Made by a program: the position numbers and the translations under genes
Source of the DNA: Dillenia suffruticosa
Lineage: Eukaryota; Streptophyta; Magnoliopsida; Dilleniales; Dilleniaceae
Assembly (NCBI GenBank): GCA_033439265.1
Contig: JAVTVX010000035.1
Coordinates: 7,296,001-7,360,000 of the forward strand
DNA length: 64,000 bases
Direction: 5' to 3'
The notes under the pieces: model-generated
What the model was told of the DNA's origin: nothing
The model's database searches: none
What the model saw: the letters and a program-made list of their open reading frames with translations, nothing else
Shown: positions 25,543 through 36,035 of the stretch, piece after piece
How positions within the stretch are numbered: position 1 is the stretch's first letter
Layout of the letters: every line of letters starts with the position of its first letter

Positions 25543-25638
25543 GAAGAAGAAGAAGAAGGAGAAGAAGAAGAAGAAGAAGAAGAAGAAGAAGAAGAAGAAG
25601 AAGAAGAAGAAGAAGAAGAAGAAGAAGAAGAAGAAGAA
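25543..25638. repeat. (GAA)n microsatellite
   Basis: About 30 GAA triplets with one GGA interruption near 25558, inside the solo LTR. It gives an artefactual poly-Glu frame. Confidence 0.95.
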
Positions 25639-25718
25639 TGGCGGCGGCGGTGGCTGTGGCGGAGGAAGCCGAACGGCCGCGGGAGCAGATGAACGGCCGC
25701 AGGAGAGGGAACGTCGGG

Positions 25719-25753
<35 letters not shown>

Positions 25754-25784
25754 GAAATTTGGGGCTTTAGCCCTAAATCAAATT

Positions 25785-25827
<43 letters not shown>

Positions 25828-25869
25828 CTTGGTGTTACAGTTGCCTTAGTCACATCCACCTCTACTTAG

Positions 25870-28262
25870 TCTCTCTCTCTCTCTCTCTGATATGGGGGGA
25901 AAAAAACTCACAATATCTCATACTCTCTTTGTTATTATTGTTTATGGTATGAAAAGTTAGGGCATGCATAGGTTGATCTTTTATGGTTTGACAGAATGTA
26001 GCGCATGACTTTGTACATTATTAGAGGGTTATGCTTCTTTTTGCAACTATTTGTTGTTTAAACCACTTATAAAACAAGTTAGAACCCATGGAATGCTTTT
26101 CTTTGCTTTTGAGATGAAAAGCATGAAAGTGGTCTCCTGCTTTTGAAGCAAAAAAGGAATGGTAGATTACTTGGTCTGCTATTAAAAGGATTTGCAAAAG
26201 GAAAAAGAAAAAAGTAATCATTTGAAAGGAAAAAGGGATACGTTATGTCTTGAATGGACTCCCTTTCGTGGTCTTTTGTTGAAAAGATCCCAACCTTGGA
26301 CAGGAGTTAAGATGCTTCTGGACAGCGAGACAAGTGAAACAGCCTGCTTGGTTTCTCTCTTGAAAGAATTTTTAGAAATTTTACGTGCTTTTCTAGAGAG
26401 GGAGGAAAAAAATTCAATATTGAATAAAAAATATTAAAATGTGAAAAACAATTCTTTTCTATATATATTTTAATTCTGAAACAAAATTCCAACAATATAT
26501 GTCTCGGGAAACAATAAAATTAAAATTCAATTTGAATCTATTAAAATTCTAAAAATTACAATTCCATAGAATCTTGATTTCAATTATAGAGTACCAATCT
26601 ATATCAAACCATCAAATTGAAAAGAACATCTTTAATCCTCCACCATACTCCATTTGCCACCAAACTCCTAAATTTGGACATTACTACAAAAATAGACCCA
26701 TGCCGTACGTAGGTTGAAACCAGTGGCAAAAGTCACAAAACCACGCTGAAGGCAGTGTTGCATTAGTTCTATGATGGTTGCAACTGAACCCATTGGCGAC
26801 TTCCGCTAGAGGGTGAGATACTCCCCCGGGGGAGGGGAGGGGGGATCCTGCATTTTCATAAGATTTTGCTGGCTTGAAAGTTAATAGTCAATCAGAGATG
26901 CATACATTCATGCCCGCTTTGTTATCTCCACCCTTTGGATCTCCACTGATGTATTCAAAGGGTTATCCCTAAAAGTGTAAAAAGTTTCTTAATCTATTGA
27001 TCTTGAAATATATAGTGGAAGGTAGAGGAGCATTGAAAGACTAAATCTATCAATTCTAACCCCAATTAGTCTCTAGAATTGTGCATAGAACCTTCATAAC
27101 CTTCTAGTAGAGAAAGTTACACCTAATATTGCTGTAATTAAGAATTATAAGCACAATTCTGGCATATGAAAGAGGAAGGCTTGTGCCAACAAAATATGAG
27201 AGACATAATTAACAAAATATTTATAACCTCTAAATGGCCAATCTAGCTAGCGAGCAGGAGATGTACAGCCAACAACATTTTCTAAACACAACCATTCACC
27301 CGGAAAGAGGAAATGTTATGTATTTTAAGGGTTGAAAATCTAAAAAAAAAAAAAGTTAAGATGAAAATGAATGAAAATATTCACAAAAACCATGACAGCA
27401 AAAATTGGAACAAGCCAAACCTATATCAGCATGAAGGATATAAGCGAAAGACCAGCATAAAGCAGAAAACAACTTTATTTTGCAATATGTCTCCAACCAA
27501 AGAGGGAAAAAGAAAATTGAAGTCAGTAGATACAGGGTATATATAAATCTTTTTGTAGTAAAATAAATTTTAGTCAAAGTTCCTTGCAAATAAAGAACAT
27601 AAAAGATTGGTTGGTTGCGAGAGTCAAAGGGTGCACGAAAGGGATCTATATAGTCAAGAGCAGTTTCATGCTGCCGATAGTGATAATGACGTTAGATTAA
27701 TGATTAATAAAGTAAAGATTTGCATGCATGGCCTCCAGTTGAGATGTATTATGATTACTTGTGGTAATAGGCATTGGGGGTCCATAACTTTTACATGAGC
27801 AATCAACAGAAATACAGTAGCTTTCAGCAGCACTTGATATCAAATTCTTACTGGGTAGAGAACTCATAAAACGCATGCCAACATATTCACGAGTAATAGT
27901 TGATGGACTGCATATCGGCAACAAATCCGAGAAATTATGGGAGAAACAAAAGGAACAAGGTATGGGAAAAGAAAAGAAAACCAAAGTAAAATCAAACTTC
28001 GCACACGGGGTAGGGGATAAATCTTGACCAAGAGATGCAGAATTTGCAGACTCCAAACTTGTGTACACCATGAGTGGGATCTTCCTAAAGGAGAAAATGC
28101 ACCTAATAATAAGAGGATTATACTTTGAGATTACCTCTAAGATAAGCTCACATGCCCCTTCTTAGCGCGTTCAATAGCAAAGTAACTGAAAATATAAGGA
28201 ATGAAAAATTAGAATTTAGTATAGACAAGAATAAAAATCAATGTCTCACTGCATTAATTCTA
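25870..28262. other. Spacer without supported genes
   Basis: Starts with (CT)n just after the annexin stop (possibly its former 3' UTR), then AT-rich sequence. Open frames of 60-125 codons at 26-28 kb show no recognisable domain. Some HPR1 3' exon residue may persist near 28150-28190 (minus: GAACGCGCTAAGAAGGGG after a TTTTCAG acceptor-like site), but the match is too weak to call. Confidence 0.4.
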
Positions 28263-28366
28263 TGAATGTGTCTCACCACATTAGCTTTAGCACCACCTCC
28301 TCCATGCTTGAATATCTTCTCCAAGTAAGAGATGATTCACCATTGGTCTCAGCATAACCTATGCAA
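28263..28366 (-). pseudogene. HPR1: HPR1 exon remnant (c) at the left edge of the array
   Basis: Minus-strand translation GYAETNGESSLTWRRYSSMEEV matches the hydroxypyruvate reductase segment that in Arabidopsis reads ANGEQPVTWKRASSMEEV. The frame shifts after EEV, and a decayed ANVVRHIH corresponds to the EADLISLHP region. HPR1 is the peroxisomal NADH-dependent enzyme of photorespiration reducing hydroxypyruvate to glycerate. This exon lies outside the repeated unit, on the side expected for a downstream exon of a minus-strand gene. Confidence 0.7.
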
Positions 28367-28490
28367 AATTTTTCTGCTTAGAATGTTATCATCTAAAAAA
28401 ATGTCCATTCACTTAGTTGAAATGTGTGAAGTAGGCAAATGCATCAGAATTTCCATGAAATGCATGTAAATTTTAATGATTAGATGGGAG

Positions 28491-28760
28491 TACCATCATT
28501 CTAGGATTAGCATAACCAAAATGACTCCAATCACACACACAATTTGTCCTTTTAGCGAGTTTCTGATAGACTTATAATCGAAATATGACCAACAATCAGA
28601 ACAAACCACTTGCTTTCCTCATCGGAGAATTAGGAAAAAAAAAACACATTGGAAGAGTAATGATGATCATACAGATGAGGAAGCCATCCATCATATAAGC
28701 CTGCTCTAATGAACTTATCCGCTTCCACGGTTCTTCTAACTATTGCGAGGTGAAGATAAA
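28491..28760 (-). pseudogene. HPR1: HPR1 exon remnants a and b, first array unit
   Basis: Exon a (about 28670-28760) reads LHLAIVRRTVEADKFIRAGL then YDGWLPHLY, matching HPR1 LSLAAARRIVEADEF and GGLYEGWLPHLF. Exon b (28491-28563) reads LLKGQTVCVIGV, then after a short deletion RFGYANPRMMV, matching LLKGQTVGVIGAGRIG and AYARMMV. About 100 bp between them looks like the former intron. The same pair recurs in each full unit, about 110-200 bp (a) and 300-380 bp (b) upstream of each tRNA, always antisense to it. Confidence 0.8.
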
Positions 28761-28868
28761 CCTATTAGTTCTACAGTAGTTTCTTATAAACAAATTTTAT
28801 CCTATAAATTATTATTTGACATATTTTGTTTCTTTTTATAATATCATCATTAACTACTCAGCCAACAA

Positions 28869-28939
28869 GCACCAGTGGTCTAGTTGTAGAATAGTACCTT
28901 GCCACGGTATACACCCGAGTTTGATTCCCGGCTGGTGCA
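28869..28939 (+). tRNA. tRNA-Gly(GCC), unit 1, degenerate
   Basis: 71 nt with anticodon GCC. Compared with the array consensus it has GTTGTAG in place of GTGGTAG in the D arm, a TTGCCAC anticodon loop, and CCGAG opposite CCCGG in the T stem (an A-C mismatch). Box B is TTTGATT in place of TTCGATT. Probably weak or inactive. Confidence 0.7.
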
Positions 28940-28950
28940 ATTGGTGAAGC

Positions 28951-29035
28951 TTGAAGCTGTGAGGATAATTGCACTCACAAGTGATGGTGGGTCTATCACA
29001 TGTCTGAATTTCGGATGATAAATTATGAGCTTCAA
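28951..29035 (+). ncRNA. C/D snoRNA-like segment, unit 1 (box D altered)
   Basis: Starts 11 nt after the tRNA. Terminal stem TTGAAGC/GCTTCAA, box C-like GTGAGGA, CTGA (D') in GTCTGAATT, internal ATGATAA (C'). A short deletion before the 3' stem changes box D to ATGA. T-rich terminator from 29036. Confidence 0.55.
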
Positions 29036-29326
29036 TTTTTATTTTTTTAATGTCTTTTCCATAAATTCAAGTTGGCATCCATTGGTGGGCCGACCATGCT
29101 AGTCACATAGTCATAGTGGGCTGGCAAAAGTGACACAGCAACGAAGATATCCTTCCATAACTTACAAGAGATATTTCTGATCATGTAAGAAAATTTATAA
29201 AAACATGGTACAAAAGGGATAAGTAGCGTTCTCTCTCTCTCTCTCCCTAGCATGAGGGTAGAAAATCTAATGTCGAAAGTATGTTGGTCTGGTCATTCCT
29301 TTGCTTTGCAAGACATCGTACCATCA

Positions 29327-29403
29327 TTTTTTTTGTTGTATAAGAATTTGAATCTGCAATCATCAGGTTGGGAATGAGAGTTTGTACCACTACATTATTC
29401 TCT
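29327..29403 (-). mobile_element. Mini tRNA-like A-tailed retroposon inside an array unit
   Basis: On minus: AATGTAGTGGTACAAACTC, then GATTGCAGATTCAAATTCTT, then ATACAACAAAAAAAATGATGG. It has the same arrangement as the copies at 19418, 19612, 44766, 45216 and 49001. Every full unit carries a version, so it was present before amplification. Confidence 0.55.
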
Positions 29404-29990
29404 CGGAGACACCATCATTCTAAGAAATGCATGTAAATCTTAATGATTAGGAACTATAACCTATGCAAAATTCTTCTACTTAGGTTGTGACAATGTAAAA
29501 TGTGACTATTCACTTAGTTGAAATGTTTGAAACAAGCAAATGCATAAAAAATTCCAAGAAATGCATGTAAATTTTAATGATTAGGAACTAAACAAGTAAT
29601 ATGGGAGTACCATCATTCTAGGATTAGCAGAACCAAAACGACTTCAATCACACACACATTTAGTCCTTTTAGCAAGTTTCTGATAGATTTACAACCGAAA
29701 TATGACCAACAATCAAAACAAAACACTTGCTCTCCTCATGAGAGAATTAGGGAAGAAAAAAAAAAACACATTGGAAGAGTAATGATGATCATACAGAGGA
29801 GGAAGCCATCCATCATTTAAGCCTGCTCTAATGAACTTTTCTGCATCCACGGTTCTTCTAATTACTGTGAGGTGAAGATAAACTTATTAGTTCTACATTA
29901 GTTTCTTATAAACAAATTTTATCTCATAAATTATTATTTGACATATTTTGTTTCTTTTTATAATATCATCATTAACTACCCGACCAACAA

Positions 29991-30061
29991 GTATCAGTGG
30001 TCTAGTGGTAGAATAGTATCCTGCCACGGTACAGACCTGGGTTCGATTCCCGGCTGGTGCA
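29991..30061 (+). tRNA. tRNA-Gly(GCC), unit 2
   Basis: 71 nt. The acceptor strand GTATCAG still pairs with CTGGTGC through two wobble pairs; anticodon stem and T arm are intact apart from wobbles. The downstream snoRNA was lost in a deletion that joined the tRNA to HPR1 exon b sequence. Confidence 0.8.
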
Positions 30062-30234
30062 ATTGGTGAAGTATAATTGCAAACCAAAACGACTCTGGTG
30101 AAGTATAATTGCAAACCAAAACGACTCCAATCACACACACAATTTGTCCTTTTAGTAAGTTTCTGATAGACTTATAAACTTATAACCGAAATATGATCAA
30201 CAATCAAAACAAAACACTTGCTCTCCTCAAGTTG

Positions 30235-30335
30235 GCACCAGTGGTCTAGTGGTAGAATAGTACCCTGCCACGGTATAGACCTGGGTTCGATTTCCAGCCA
30301 ATTGCATTGGCTGGGTTCGATTCCCAGCCAATGCA
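30235..30335 (+). pseudogene. tRNA-Gly pseudogene with duplicated T arm, unit 3
   Basis: The 5' two-thirds (acceptor, D arm, GCC anticodon arm) are intact. The T arm occurs twice (CTGGGTTCGATTTCCAG near 30281 and CTGGGTTCGATTCCCAG near 30311), and the 3' acceptor strand reads CCAAT(T)GC, no longer complementary to GCACCAG. Confidence 0.85.
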
Positions 30336-30346
30336 ATTGGTGAAGC

Positions 30347-30438
30347 TTGAAGCTGTGAGGATAATTGTGCTTACAAGTGATAGTGGGTCTATCACACGTC
30401 TCAATTTCGGATGATAAATTAACGCTTCTGAGCTTCAA
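30347..30438 (+). ncRNA. C/D snoRNA-like segment, unit 3
   Basis: 92 nt with stem TTGAAGC/GCTTCAA, GTGAGGA, ATGATAA and box D CTGA just before the 3' stem. D' is changed (GTCTCAA). T-rich terminator follows. Confidence 0.6.
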
Positions 30439-31386
30439 TTTTTATTTTTTTAATGACTTTTTCATAAATTCAAGTTGGAGTCCATTGGTGGGCCGGCCAT
30501 GCTTGTCTCATAGTCATAGTGGGCTGGCAAAAGTGATACAGCACCGAAGATATCATTCCATAACTTACAAGAGATATATCTGATCATGTAAGAAAATTTA
30601 TAAAAACATGGTACAATAGAGATAAGTAGTGTTCTCTCTGTCTTCCTAGCATGAGGGTAGAAAATCTAATGCCCAAAGTATGCTGGTCTGGTCATTCCTT
30701 TGCTTTGCAAGACATCATACCATCATTTTTTTTTATAAGAACTTGAATTTAGAATCATCAGCTTGGGAATGGAGGTTTATATCACTAGACTGTCTCCTCG
30801 GAGACACCATTATTCTAAGAAATACATGTAAATCTTAATGATTAGGAACTATAACCATGCAAAATTCTTCTGCTTAGGTTGTGACAATCTAAGATGTGTC
30901 CATTCACTTAGTTGAAATGTTTGAAGTAGGCAAATGCATAAAAAAATCCAAGAAATGCATGTAAATTTTAATGATTAGGAACCAAATAAGTAACGTGGGA
31001 GTACCATCATTCTAGGATTAGCATAACCAAAACGACTCAAATCACACACACAGTTTGTCCTTTTAGCAAGTTTCTGATAGACTTATAACCGAAATATGAG
31101 CAACAATCAAAACAAAATACTTGCTCTCCTCATGAGAGAATTAAGAAAAAAAAAAAAAAAAACACATTGGAAGAGTAATGATGATCATACAGATGAGGAA
31201 GCCATCCATCATATAAGTCTGCTCTAATGAACTTATCAGCTTCCACGGTTCTTTTAACTACTGCGAGGTAAAGATAAACCTACTAGTTCTGCAGTAGTTT
31301 CTTATAAACAAATTTTATCCTATAAATTATTGTTTGACATATTTTGTTTCTTTTTATAATATCATCATTAACTGCCCGACCAACAA

Positions 31387-31457
31387 GCACCAGTGATCTA
31401 GTGGTAGAATAGTACCCTGCCACGGTACAGACCTGGGTTCGATTCCCGGCTGGTGCA
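31387..31457 (+). tRNA. tRNA-Gly(GCC), unit 4
   Basis: 71 nt, near-consensus, with one D-arm change (GTGATCT in place of GTGGTCT) and a wobble in the T stem. Downstream only the 3' half of the snoRNA segment remains, present twice (about 31460-31506 and 31543-31585), each with ATGATAA and CTGA but no box C. Confidence 0.8.
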
Positions 31458-32529
31458 ATACGTCAGAATTTCGAATGATAAATTAGCGCTTCTGAGCTTC
31501 AATTTTTATTTTTTTAATGACTTTTTCATAAATTCAAGTTGACGTCAGAATTTCGGATGATAAATTAGCGCTTCTGAGCTTCAATTTTTATTTTTTAATG
31601 ACTTTTTCATAAATTCAAGATGGCGTCCATTGGTGGGCCGACCATGCTAGTCTCATAGTCATAGTGGGTTGGCAAAAGTGACACAGCACCGAATATATCC
31701 TTCCATAACTTACAAGAGATATATCTGATCATATAAGAAAATTTATAAAAACATTGTACAAAAGAGATAAGTAGTGTTCTCTCTATCTCTCTCCCTGGCA
31801 TGAGGGTAGAAAATTTAATGCCGAAAGTATGTTGGTCTAGTCATTCCTTTGCTTTGCAAGACATCATACCATCATTTTTTTTACAAGAACTTGAATTTAG
31901 AATCACCAGCTTAGGAAGGGAGATTTATATCACTAGATTGTCCACTCGAAAATACCATCATTCTAAAAAATGCATATAAATCTTAATAATTAGGAACTAT
32001 AACCTATGCAGAATTCTTTTGCTTAGGTTGTGACAATGTAAAATGTGCCCATTCACTTAGTTGAAATGTTTGAAGTAGGCAAATGCATAAAAAATTCCAA
32101 GAAATGCATGTAAATTTTAATGATCAGGAACTAGACGAGTAATATGAGAGTACCATTATTCTAGGATTAGCATAACCAAAATGACTCCAATCACATACAT
32201 AGTTTGTCCTTTTAATAAGTTTCTGATAGACTTATAATCGAAATATGATCAACAATAAAAACAAAACACTTGCTCTCCTCATGAGAGAATTAGAAAAAAA
32301 AAAACCACATTGGAAGAGTAATAATGATCATAGAGATGAGGAAGCCATCCATCATATAAGCCTGCTCTAATGAACTTATCCGCTTCCACGGTTCTTCTAA
32401 TTACCGCGAGGTGAAGATAAACCTATTAGTTCTACAGTAGTTTCTTATAAACAAATTTTATCCCATAAATTATTATTTGACATATTTTGTTTCTTTTTAT
32501 AATATCATCATTAACTACTCGACCAACAA

Positions 32530-32600
32530 GCACTAGTGGTCTAGTGGTAGAATAGTACCCTGCAACGGTACAGACCCGGGTTCGATTCTCGGCTGATGCA
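32530..32600 (+). tRNA. tRNA-Gly-like with anticodon GCA (Cys), unit 5
   Basis: 71 nt. The anticodon at 32562-32564 is GCA instead of GCC, so it would read the Cys codon UGC if made and charged. The acceptor has one C-A mismatch and one wobble; the T stem has a wobble (CTCGG). The snoRNA that follows has lost box D and its 3' stem. Confidence 0.75.
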
Positions 32601-33644
32601 ATTGGTAAAGCTTGAAGCTGTGAGGATGCACTTACAAGTGATGGTGGGTCTATCACATGTCAGAATTTCGGATGATAAATTAGCTTGTTCATAAATTCAA
32701 GTTGGCATTTTTTAATGACTTGTTCATAAATTCAAGTTGGCGTCGATTGGTGGGCCGACCATGCTAGTCTCATAGTCATAGTGGGTTGGCAAAAGTGACA
32801 CAGCACTGAATATATCCTTCCATAAGTTACAAGAGATATATCTGATCATGTAAGAAAATTTATAAAAACATGGTACAAAAGGGATAAGTAGTATTCTCTC
32901 TATCTCTCTCCCTGGCATGAGGGTAGAAAATTTAATGCCGAAAGTATGTTGGTCTAGTCATTCCTTTGCTTTGCAAAACATCATACCATCATTTTTTTTT
33001 TACAAGAACTTGATTTAGAATCACCAGCTTAGGAAAAGAGATTTATATCACTAGATTGTCCCCTCGAATACACCATCATTCTAAGAAATGCATATAAATC
33101 TTAATAATTAGGAACTATACCCTATGCAGAATTCTTCTGCTTAGGTTGTGACAATGTAAAATGTGCCCATTCACTTAGTTGAAATGTTTGAAGTAGGCAA
33201 ATGCATAAAAAATTCCAAGAAATGCATGTAAATTTTAATGATCAGGAACTAGACGAGTAATATGGGAGTACCATCATTCTAGGATTAGCATAACCAAAAT
33301 GACTCCAATCACATACATAGTTTGTCCTTTTAACAAGTTTCTGATAGACTTATAACCGAAATATGATCAACAATCAAAACAAAACACTTGCTCTCCTCAT
33401 GAGAGAATTAAAAAAAAAACCACATTGGAAGAGTAATAATGATCATACAGATGAGAAAGCCATCCATCATATAAGCCTGCTCTAATGAACTTATCCGCTT
33501 CCACGGTTCTTCTAACTACCGCGAGGTGAAGATAAACCTACTAGTTCTACAGTAGTTTCTTATAAACAAATTTTATCCCATAAATTATTATTTGACATAT
33601 TTTGTTTCTTTTTATAATATCATCATTAACTACTCGACCAACAA

Positions 33645-33715
33645 GCACTAGTGGTCTAGTGGTAGAATAGTACCCTGCCACGGTACAGACCCGGGTTCGA
33701 TTCCCGGCTGGTGCA
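33645..33715 (+). tRNA. tRNA-Gly(GCC), unit 6, best preserved
   Basis: 71 nt. It matches the standard plant nuclear tRNA-Gly(GCC) except for one acceptor change giving a T-G wobble (GCACTAG). Intact box A (TGGTCTAGTGG) and box B (GGTTCGATTCC). The 5' flank has ACCAACAAG (CAA motif) and an AT-rich TATA-like stretch. The snoRNA segment is deleted at both ends. Confidence 0.9.
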
Positions 33716-33847
33716 ATTGCGCTTACAAGTGATGGTGGGTCTATCACACGTCAGAATTTCGGCGTGGGTTGGCAAAAGTGACACAGCACTGAATATATCC
33801 TTCCATAACTTACAAGAGATATATCTGATCATGTAAGAAAATTTATA

Positions 33848-33971
33848 AAAACATGGTACAAAAGGGATAAGTAGTATTAAAACATGGTACAAAAGGGATA
33901 AGTAGTATTAAAACATGGTACAAAAGGGATAAGTAGTATTAAAACATGGTACAAAAGGGATAAGTAGTATT
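33848..33971. repeat. Four 31-bp tandem units inside array unit 6
   Basis: AAAACATGGTACAAAAGGGA plus TAAGTAGTATT repeated four times. The single version occurs in other units, so this is a local recent expansion. Confidence 0.9.
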
Positions 33972-34721
33972 CTCTCTATCTCTCTCCCTGGCATGAGGGT
34001 AGAAAATTTAATGCCGAAAGTATGTTGGTCTAGTCATTCCTTTGGTTTGCAAAACATCATGCCATCATTTTTTTTTTACAAGAACTTGATCTAGAATCAC
34101 CAGTTTAGGAAAAGAGATTTATATCACTAGATTGTCCCCTCGAATACACCATCATTCTAAGAAATGCATATAAATCTTAATAATTAGGAACTATAACCTA
34201 TGCAGAATTCTTCTGCTTAGTTTGTGACATTGTAAAATGTGCCCATTCACTTAGTTGAAATGTTTGAAGTAGGCAAATGCATAAAAAATTCCAAGAAATG
34301 CATGTAAATTTTAATGATCAGGAACTAGACGAGTAATATGGGAGTACCATCATTCTAGGATTAGCATAACCAAAATGACTCCAATCACATACATAGTTTG
34401 TCCTTTTAATAAGTTTCTGATAGACTTATAATCGAAATATGATCAACAATCAAAACAAAACACTTGCTCTCCTCATGCGAGAATTAGAAAAAAAAACCAC
34501 ATTGGAAGAGTAATAATGATCATACAGATGAGAAAGCCATCCATCATATAAGCCTGCTCTAATGAATTTATCCGCTTCCACGGTTCTTCTAACTACCGCG
34601 AGGTGAAGATAAACCTACTAGTTCTACAGTAATTTCTTATAAACAAATTTTATCCCATAAATTATTATTTGACATATTTTGTTTCTTTTTATAATATCAT
34701 CATTAACTACTCGACCAATAA

Positions 34722-34792
34722 GTACTAGTGGTCTAGTGGTAGAATAGTACCCTGCCACGGTACAGACCCGGGTTTGATTCCCGGCTGGTGCA
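34722..34792 (+). tRNA. tRNA-Gly(GCC), unit 7, followed by a partial T-arm repeat
   Basis: 71 nt with GTACTAG acceptor strand (wobbles) and TTTGATT in the T loop. Immediately after, 34795-34814 repeats the 3' T arm and acceptor strand (TTCGATTCCCGGCTGGTGCA), so the spacer to the snoRNA is longer than elsewhere. Confidence 0.8.
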
Positions 34793-34825
34793 ATTTCGAT
34801 TCCCGGCTGGTGCAATTGGTGAAGC

Positions 34826-34917
34826 TTGAAGCTGTGAGGATAATTGCGCTTACAAGTGATGGTGGGTCTATCACACGTCAGAATTGCGGCTGATAAATTA
34901 GCGCTTCTGAGCTTTAA
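34826..34917 (+). ncRNA. C/D snoRNA-like segment, unit 7
   Basis: 92 nt with stem TTGAAGC/GCTTTAA, box C-like GTGAGGA and box D CTGA. The internal C' motif is CTGATAA and D' reads GTCAGAA. Confidence 0.55.
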
Positions 34918-35861
34918 TTTTTATTTTTTAATGACTTTTTCATAAATTCAAGTTGGCGTCCATTGGTGGGCCGACCATGCTAGTCTCATAGTCATAGTGG
35001 GCTGGCAAAAGTGACACAGCACTGAATATATCCTTCCATAACTTACAAGAGATATATCTGATCATGTAAGAAAATTTATAAAAACATGGTACAAAAGGGA
35101 TAAGTAGTATTCTCTCTATCTCTCTCCCTGGCATGAGGGTAGAAAATTTAATGCCGAAAGTATGTTGGTCTAGTCATTCCTTTGGTTTGCAAAACATCAT
35201 ACCATCATTTTTTTTTACAAGAACTTGATCTAGAATCACCAGCTTAGGAAAAGAGATTTATATCACTAGATTGTCCCCTCGAATACACCATCATTCTAAG
35301 AAATGCATATAAATCTTAATAATTAGGAACTATAACCTATGCAGAATTCTTTTGCTTAGGTTGTGACATTGTAAAATGTGCCCATTCACTTAGTTGAAAT
35401 GTTTGAAGTAGGCAAATGCATAAAAAATTCCAAGAAATGCATGTAAATTTTAATGATCAAGAACTAGACGAGTAATATGGGAGTACCATCATTCTAGGAT
35501 TAGCATAACCAAAACGACTCCAATCACATACATAGTTTGTCCTTTTAACAAGTTTCTGATAGACTTATAACCGAAATATTATCAACAATCAAAACAAAAC
35601 ACTTGCTCTCCTCATGAGAGAATTAGGAAAAAAAAACCACATTAGAAGAGTAATAATGATCAAAGAGATGAGGAAGCCATCCATCATATAAGCCTGCTCT
35701 AATGAATTTATCCGCTTCCACGATTCTTCTAACTACCGCGAGGTGAAGATAAACCTACTAGTTCTACAGTAGTTTCTTAAAAACAAATTTTATCCCATAA
35801 ATTAGTATTTGACATATTTGGTTTCTTTTTATAATATCATCATTAACTACTCGACCAACAA

Positions 35862-35932
35862 GCACTAGTGGTCTAGTGGTAGAATAGTACCCTGCCACGA
35901 TACAGACCCGGGTTCGATTCTCGCCTGGTGCA
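35862..35932 (+). tRNA. tRNA-Gly(GCC), unit 8, stem mismatches
   Basis: 71 nt. The anticodon stem carries GATAC in place of GGTAC (C-A mismatch) and the T stem 3' strand is CTCGC (one mismatch, one wobble). Confidence 0.75.
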
Positions 35933-35943
35933 ATTGGTGAAGC

Positions 35944-36035
35944 TTGAAGCTGTGAGGATAATTGCGCTTACAAGTGATGGTGGGTCTATCACACGTCAGA
36001 ATTTCGGATGATAAATTAGCGCTTCTGAGCTTTAA
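35944..36035 (+). ncRNA. C/D snoRNA-like segment, unit 8
   Basis: 92 nt with all elements near consensus: TTGAAGC/GCTTTAA stem, GTGAGGA, ATGATAA, box D CTGA; only D' is changed (GTCAGAA). It lies 11 nt after the tRNA. Confidence 0.6.

Larger units (their letters stand above)
22982..25839. mobile_element. Solo LTR, 2858 bp, in the annexin last exon
   Basis: Begins TGTCACGCCCCGAACC and ends TTGGTGTTACA, flanked by an identical 5-bp duplication GTTGC (22977-22981 and 25840-25844). Joining the flanks restores the annexin frame to its stop. No gag or pol sequence lies between and start and end do not resemble each other, so this is a solo LTR. The TGTCACGCCCC opening is, from memory, common in plant Ty3/gypsy LTRs. 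It contains a 38-bp tandem repeat, a very GC-rich block (about 24.95-25.5 kb), a (GAA)n run and a long poly-T. Confidence 0.85.
21656..25869 (+). pseudogene. Annexin (D8-like) pseudogene split by a solo LTR
   Basis: Exons: 21656-22130, 22346-22544, 22638-22725, 22796-22981, then 25845-25869 after the inserted LTR. Exon 1 starts MATKDPTSTTLSITCQND and holds annexin sequence (ERRHIRETYKGMYGENLIDH, EILLLWILDQHERDEVIARE); exon 4 holds TLYASIKGTEKDDSALARIL and GTELRDAICDRVPSGDYRNF. Lesions: a G13 tract (21731-21743) shifts frame; exon 2 has a 1-nt shift and TGC to TGA in AKCDARR, and is garbled before its donor; exon 3 has a 2-nt deletion after LKRG; an A-run near 22902 shifts frame again; and the LTR splits a GCC codon nine codons (stop included) from the end, which resumes as ALVTSTST-stop. 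Intact family members are Ca2+-dependent phospholipid-binding proteins of about 315 residues; this copy cannot make one. Confidence 0.9.

Noticed and set aside
24893-25692. Overlapping open frames of 65-178 codons on both strands in the GC-rich block
   Set aside because: They run in several frames at once, are Ala/Arg/Cys or poly-Glu rich, and lie inside a solo LTR; the lack of stops follows from base composition.
26680-26830. CACTA-like end (ACTACAAAAATAGACCC)
   Set aside because: A single short match without a partner inverted end or 3-bp target duplication.
27697-28071. 124-codon minus frame tested as HPR1 C-terminal exons
   Set aside because: Ser/Cys-rich with no HPR1 motifs; no other family recognised.
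33645-33715. Plastid or mitochondrial origin of the tRNA-Gly copies
   Set aside because: The sequence is the nuclear plant tRNA-Gly(GCC) type with GCACCAG acceptor strand, unlike plastid trnG, and carries nuclear pol III flanks.
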